Source: Dioscorea cayenensis subsp. rotundata
Lineage: Eukaryota; Streptophyta; Magnoliopsida; Dioscoreales; Dioscoreaceae
Length of the DNA stretch: 64,000 nt
Assembly: GCF_009730915.1 (NCBI RefSeq)
Contig: NC_052484.1
Location: forward strand, 3,128,054-3,192,053
Reading direction: 5' to 3'
The translations under genes were made by a program, and so were the position numbers. Each line of letters opens with the position of its first letter. Positions within the stretch are counted from its first letter, which is position 1. Shown in pieces: positions 59,205-64,000 of the stretch. The notes under the pieces were generated by a model. The model searched no databases. It was given only the letters and a program-made list of their open reading frames with translations, and was not told the DNA's origin.

Positions 59205-60655
59205 GAGCTTTTTCGGTGAATCAAAGCATCCATTCTCCTCCTCATATCCTCTTGAGTACGGTATGGCTTCGATTCGAGGTTTTTCTTTCATATTTCTCTT
59301 ATATTTCTTTGTTTTTGGAAATCTTTGAAAACCTATAAATACACCATGGTTTGGGTTGATTTTAGGCACAAATCGAAGTCAATGTCATTGTTATCCATTT
59401 GTATGAATGCTTGTAAAGAAATTTCTTGATTTGATGATGTAAATCGGAAGGAAACCATTGTATAAGGGCCGGTTTACTGTAGCAATTTCTTGCCTGCTGT
59501 AGCAATCCGGGTTTACTGTATCACAGAAAATTTTTAGCCTTTTCTTGTATTTCTTTGGTCCAAATTGAAGCCCTTTTTACTTGGAATTTATTGGAACTAG
59601 GTTTACTCTAGTTTGAGGTCATTTGTGCCCAAAATGACGTCTTTTTACTCTAAAACTCTAGAGTTACATGTTCGACATGTAACATTGCATTCGCATGCAT
59701 TTTAGTTTTTCATTCTTATGTTCATTGGTTCTTGGATTCCCTGCTTATATCTAGGTGGCGAAGCATCCTCCAAGGGGAAGAAAATCGCCAACCTGTGAGC
59801 GCGTCTCGAGGCAAGACGACTGGTTCTGTAAGTGGTTAAATCCATACTTGCATAGATTTAATAAGAGTATAATAGTATTTCTTTATGTGTTTTTATAACA
59901 TATTTCTAATGACAAATCGTACTTCATTTGATATGAATATCGAGAATGAATTTATTTGGCAGAGATGAACCTAGTATACATATGTATATTTATCTTAAAA
60001 GAAGCATGTCTACATGTGCATGTATTTACATGCAAATGGAATATGGTTTGATGTGCATTTTTGTATTTAAATTTTTTATGTTGGATTCCTTGAGTTAGAA
60101 TCGGAAAGAATTTCATTGTTGCATTTGATTTTGATGGTGACTAAAACTGTAGTTGTCACGCCATGACCTTAGCCGGGCACCTGGCAATCGCCACCTAGAT
60201 ACAAGCAGGGAATCCAAGAACCAATGGACACAAGAATGAAAAACTAAAATGCATGCGAATGCAATGTTACATGTTGAACATGTAACTCTATGGTTTTAGG
60301 GTAAAACGACATCATTTTGGACCCAAACGATCTTAAACTGGAGTAAACTAGTTCCAATGAATTCTAAGTAAGAAGGGTTTTGATTTGGACCAAAGAAATA
60401 CAAGAAAAAGTTGAAAACCGACCCTTCAAATCAAGAAATTACTCACAAGCATTCACACAAATAAATAACCTTGACATTGGCATCGATTTGAGCCTACAAA
60501 CAACCTAATCCATGGTGTATTTCTAGGTTTTCAAAGATTTTTAAAAATAAGGAAATATGAGAGAAATACAAAAGAAAACCTTGGATCGAAGCCTTACCGT
60601 ACTCAAGAGGATGTGAGGAGGAGAATGGATGCTTTGATTTGCCGGAAAAACTTGC
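59205..60655. repeat. Large inverted repeat, arms about 470-560 bp
   Basis: Arm 1 59205-59760 and arm 2 60189-60655 are reverse complements with roughly 85% identity by eye, separated by about 430 bp. Shared landmarks: CAAAGCATCCATTCTCCTCC, CTCTTGAGTACGGTA, TTTCTTTGGTCCAAAT, GAGTTACATGTT, TTGCATTCGCATGCATTTTA, ATCTAGGTGGCG. Arm 1 has an extra insert of about 95 bp (59436-59540) containing CTGTAGCA motifs. No coding region is seen. It may be two opposed copies of one dispersed repeat. Confidence 0.9.
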
Positions 60656-60660
60656 CAGAC

Positions 60661-60878
60661 AATTTTTTTCCAAATGTTTGGGTGCTTTGTCAAATGGAAG
60701 AAAGAAAGAAAGAAGAAGAAGAAGAAGAAAGAAAGAGAGAAGGAGAAGGAACTACCGGAGAATTTTTTTTCCTAACGTTTGGGTGCTCACCAAATGGAAG
60801 AAAGAAAGAAAGAAGAAGAAGAAAGAAAGAGAGAAGGAGAAGGAACTACCAGAGAATTTTTTTTTTCCCTAACGTTGC
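60661..60878. repeat. Tandem GAAAGAAGAA-rich duplication
   Basis: Units at 60661-60760 and 60761-60854, with a third start at 60855. Each has poly-T, (C/A)GTTTGGGTGCT, CAAATGGAAG, then GAAA/GAA runs and GGAACTACC. The Lys/Glu-rich frames here are composition artefacts. Confidence 0.88.
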
Positions 60879-61570
60879 CACTAGAATTTAAAGAGCTCCG
60901 AGGTCCAAAATCAGGACAAGGTACAACAATAGTCTGACACTGCAGTGGGGGTTTCATAGTCTGGCCTGATGGGATCAAGCCTGAGTTTACCCTAGTCAAG
61001 AGGTGTATTGAGCCATTGACAAGAGTTCCTTTATGTAAGAAACCCGAGGTCACCACAGGGTCACCACACAGGGATCTCAGTACACAACACCAATGAAAGC
61101 AACATTTTGAATTTTTAAAAGTTTTAAAACACTTCGGTGGTCCCGTATTTAGTCGCGGCTATGATTAGCTCAGGAATTGTTTGAGACCTGCCTGTATTTT
61201 GAGCTGTGTCCAATGTGTTGGAAAATGTTACTAGCTTGTGCTATTAATAAATCATTGTGTTAACTATTAATCTGTTGAATACTTGGACCTACCTTTTTAC
61301 ATTATTATTGTGGTAATTATTATTTGAAATGCTTTATTACTCTATTATATCTATGTTGTCACCACTCACTGGGTAACACCTGTTACTCACCACTCTTATT
61401 CTTCTTCTTTCTCAGGCTGCGACATTGGGTTTCGTTGTGCTTGGCAAGCAGTAGAGTGACCTCCTTTTCTCCTTGTCTAGGTTAGTTTGTAGTGTGCATG
61501 TAAACATTATAGATCCACTAGACTTAACTTTTATGTAATGTTCTTGTATTTTGTATTCTCCAGTTGTATT
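60879..61570. other. Unassigned, moderately GC-rich stretch
   Basis: No gene or recognised element. Contains a pyrimidine tract then TTCTCAG (about 61402-61416), which resembles a 3' splice site, and a 3'-UTR-like tail (61480-61560). Possibly the remnant of a retrotransposon or a processed transcript end. Confidence 0.3.
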
Positions 61571-61571
61571 T

Positions 61572-61720
61572 GGAAGGGATAGTTTCATTGGTGGCCACAA
61601 ATGTTTTTAAGTTATAACGCTATGGCCACAAGTCTTTTTTTTCTAACCCGGCGGCCACAAAAGTTTTCTCCGGTAGCACGAGAGGCCACAAATGCTGTTT
61701 TATGGGCTGTTTCCGGTGAA
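61572..61720. mobile_element. Candidate left end of the MuDR-type element
   Basis: Four GGCCACAA words (61593, 61624, 61651, 61684) with GC-rich spacers start abruptly after AT-rich sequence about 1.3 kb before a MuDR transposase, a usual distance for a MULE terminus. The partner end is outside the window, so this is inference only. Confidence 0.3.
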
Positions 61721-61820
61721 AGTGACGAGGTGGCGTCCACCTCAACATATTAAATTCAAAACTGTATCTGACTTGGCAGTCCAGCACATGATCCTTTTAG
61801 GTTTTACTATGTGGCAGTCC

Positions 61821-61916
61821 AGCTCAGCCCCCTTCAGTCCATCTCAGCCCCCTTCAGTCCATCTCAGCCCCCTTCAGTCCAACTAAGCCCCCTTCATCAA
61901 AACTCAGCCCCATTTC
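61821..61916. repeat. 20-bp tandem repeat
   Basis: Units ATCTCAGCCCCCTTCAGTCC at 61821, 61841, 61861, then diverged copies at 61881 and 61901. Open frames across it (SPLQSISAPFSP) are repeat artefacts. Confidence 0.92.
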
Positions 61917-62922
61917 TCTTCTTTTTGTCCCAAAAACCCTTCTTGTCTGAGCTTCCTAAGCAAGTGTCCCTTTTTTCAGTGAGCGCGCCTCTCTGCCCTG
62001 TCATCTATTCCTCTCCATTGATCTCCACCGTTTTTCCATCAGAAACCCTCGACCATCGCTACAGACAACATCATCCCGGAATGACGACTAAAGGTACCCA
62101 TCTTACTGTTTTACTTCTTTATTGCAGTCCAAAGCTTAGACTACCCAACATTCTTTCGATTGCCTTCGATTTAGGCTATTACATACTGAGAACAATGAGT
62201 CCGTAAAATATTAGTGAAGCCCAAGTTTAAAGGACATTTACCATACATATTAGCTAGATCAAAAGGACATTAATAAGTTATTAACAATCATTTAAAAGAA
62301 CACATATTATTAGTGTCTAATAAAAATTTGAAGGTCAGTAATAAGTTAAAGAATATTTAAAGGCCAATAATAGATTGAGAGAATGGAGGAGTAGAACCCC
62401 TATCATACACAAAGTAGGCTTATCTGAATAAAATGATTTTGAACTCTGAAAACATAGAAAAGTGGAAAATCCTTTACAAGAGGTGCATGTCTTACATATG
62501 AAATTATGCATGATTGATGTTGTGTAAATATTCCAATTCTGGGAGTTTAAGATGCCTTGAACATGGATGTCGAAATTTAGCTTGATTGTTCCACACAGAT
62601 GCAGGTGCAAGTGCAGGTGTAGGTATTTAGCTTGATTGTTCCACATATGAACTTGGATGGCTTGGTAGAATTTATTGGTCTAATATTTTTGAGATCAAAT
62701 TTAGCATTAGAGGGAAGGATTTCTTGGATTTGGTAAGAAACTGAATGTATAGTTGCTTTCATAGAACAATTTATTATGTTGTTTCTTTAATTTGATTTTC
62801 ATATTATGTTGTTTGATTTCATATTATCAATTATGTCCTGGTTTAACTACGTCATAATTTTTTTTTGGCTTGTTATCATCACTGGCCTAATATGGCAATT
62901 TTTTCATGTTTTTAAATTCAAC

Positions 62923-64000
62923 ATGTCTGATATGGAAGGGGTGTTAAATAGTAATGTGCAATCATTACCTCATGTAGAAGAGGAGTTTGTTGATTTTGAT
63001 TATGATATGTCTTCTGGTGATGAGGATTATCAAGAGGTCATGAATGAACAAAGGGAAAAAAGTAGAGGCAAACAAGCTGGTGACCTATCCTTCGCACAAG
63101 CTAGTTGTGTAACACAAGGAGTTGGTGGTGGAGATGTAAGTGAATCAGAGAATGATGAATCGATGAGCTATTGATGAGTCCGATTCAAATGGTGAGGGTC
63201 ATATTAGGGTTTGCGAATTTAATGAAGAAAAAGGAATTGTACAACCCACGGTTAAGGGTTGGAATGGTGTTTAGGGATTTTTGACCAACTCAAAAAAAGC
63301 ATGCAAAGGCGGGGGATTAAGCACAGATTTCAATTATGGTTCCCCCAAAATGACAAGAAGAGAGTTATTTGTGCTTGTCACAACAAGAAATGCTCATTTA
63401 GGATTTATGCAGCTCACATGAGCAAAGACAATCCATCTGTGCAAATTAAGAGTGCAAATTTAGATCACAAGCTGTGGGAAGGTCTTGATAATTTTTCATG
63501 TGACTTCAAGGTGGCTTGCAACCAAATACTTTGACAAATTCAAGGCCGATCCAAATTGGAGCTATAATGGGATAATTAAACAAGTCAAGGATGACCAAGG
63601 TATCACAATATCTCACATGAAAGCTTGGAGAACAAAAAATTTGGCTATGAGGTGGGTTAATGGAGATGAGGCTGAGCAGTACACAAAACTTAGCATGTAT
63701 GCAGCTGAGCTTAGACAAAGTAATCCACGGGACCCACGAGTAATTTTGTGGAGGGATGAAGGTGTCTTTCAAAGGATTCTATGTCCGCCTAAAGCCCCTA
63801 AAGGATGCATTTTGGTCAGGATGTAGGCCATTCATAGGCTTTGATGGATGTTTTTTGAAAGGCATTTATGGTAGACAAGTTTTGTCAGCAATAGGGATTG
63901 ATCCAAACGATTGCATATTTCCCCTTGCTTATGCGATGAGTTTTTAGCGAGAGTAGACAGACTTGGACATGGTTCATGGAGCTTTTGAGGGATGATTTGG
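62923..64000 (+). pseudogene. Degenerate MuDR-family MULE transposase, cut by the window edge
   Basis: From the ATG at 62923 (MSDMEGVLN) runs an acidic N-terminal region (EEEFVDFDYDMSSGDEDY, SESENDES). A frame change near 63165 is followed by the MuDR DNA-binding domain (HRFQLWFPQNDKKRVICACHNKKCSFRIYAAHM, 63320-63420), a further shift near 63500, and KADPNWSYNGIIKQVKDDQGITISHMKAWRTKNLAM. After more frame changes near 63730-63800 comes the start of the catalytic core (CRPFIGFDGCFLKGIYGRQVLSAIGIDPNDCIFPLAYA, 63820-63935) with the first Asp of the DDE triad. In-frame stops at 63946 and 63955 follow. It is a different Mutator branch from the FAR1-type element. Not functional as it stands. Confidence 0.88.

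Noticed and set aside
60613..60891. Lys/Glu-rich frames of 77-92 codons
   Set aside because: Encoded by the GAAAGAAGAA tandem repeat; length reflects the lack of stops in the repeat.
61811..62206. 131-codon frame with SAPFSPSQPPS repeats
   Set aside because: Its first third is the 20-bp tandem repeat and the rest shows no similarity; unlikely to be a gene.

Overview
This is nuclear DNA from a flowering plant. Every protein-coding gene is split by GT-AG introns, the sequence is strongly AT-rich with many long AT microsatellites, the proteins are plant orthologues (a CYP86B fatty-acid hydroxylase, an SCPL34-type carboxypeptidase, plant ARP4), and the spaces between genes are filled with plant transposons (copia, hAT, FAR1-type and MuDR-type Mutator-like elements, MITEs). 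The species cannot be told from the sequence.

Six genes could be modelled to codon-level exon boundaries, with all phases agreeing. From left to right they are: a two-exon small membrane protein (minus, 14-1318); a seven-exon HD-domain phosphohydrolase (plus, 4387-8153); a two-exon cytochrome P450 of the CYP86B1 type (minus, 8718-11044); an eight-exon serine carboxypeptidase-like gene of the SCPL34 type (minus, 15947-25563); the two-exon spliceosomal U5 protein DIM1/YLS8 (plus, 37294-40143); and a twenty-exon actin-related protein 4 gene (minus, 41086-55630). The first gene, CYP86B1 and SCPL34 resemble three loci that lie within a short stretch of Arabidopsis chromosome 5 (At5g23160, At5g23190, At5g23210, recalled from memory), so part of the window looks like conserved microsynteny.

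Mobile DNA sits between and inside these genes. A 1046-bp non-autonomous hAT element (14793-15838) lies about 100 bp past the SCPL stop codon. A 2115-bp internally deleted copia element (27960-30074) has 185-bp LTRs that differ at two sites and a CATAT target duplication. A 5461-bp FAR1-type Mutator-like element (31344-36804) has inverted repeats of about 290-300 bp and a perfect 9-bp target duplication; its transposase gene is broken. A 527-bp MITE derived from the same family (55887-56413) sits about 260 bp upstream of the ARP4 start codon. A second, MuDR-type transposase relic runs off the right edge (62923-64000).

Smaller structures add to this: a recent 467-bp tandem duplication and a four-copy repeat of about 150 bp in SCPL introns, a CYP86B1 intron built partly from copies of the exon 1 end, and an inverted repeat of about 500 bp at 59.2-60.7 kb that could fold into a long hairpin RNA. 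No CRISPR, rRNA or tRNA gene or exotic gene cluster was recognised. The strongest candidate for something worth following is the FAR1-type MULE and its matching MITE.
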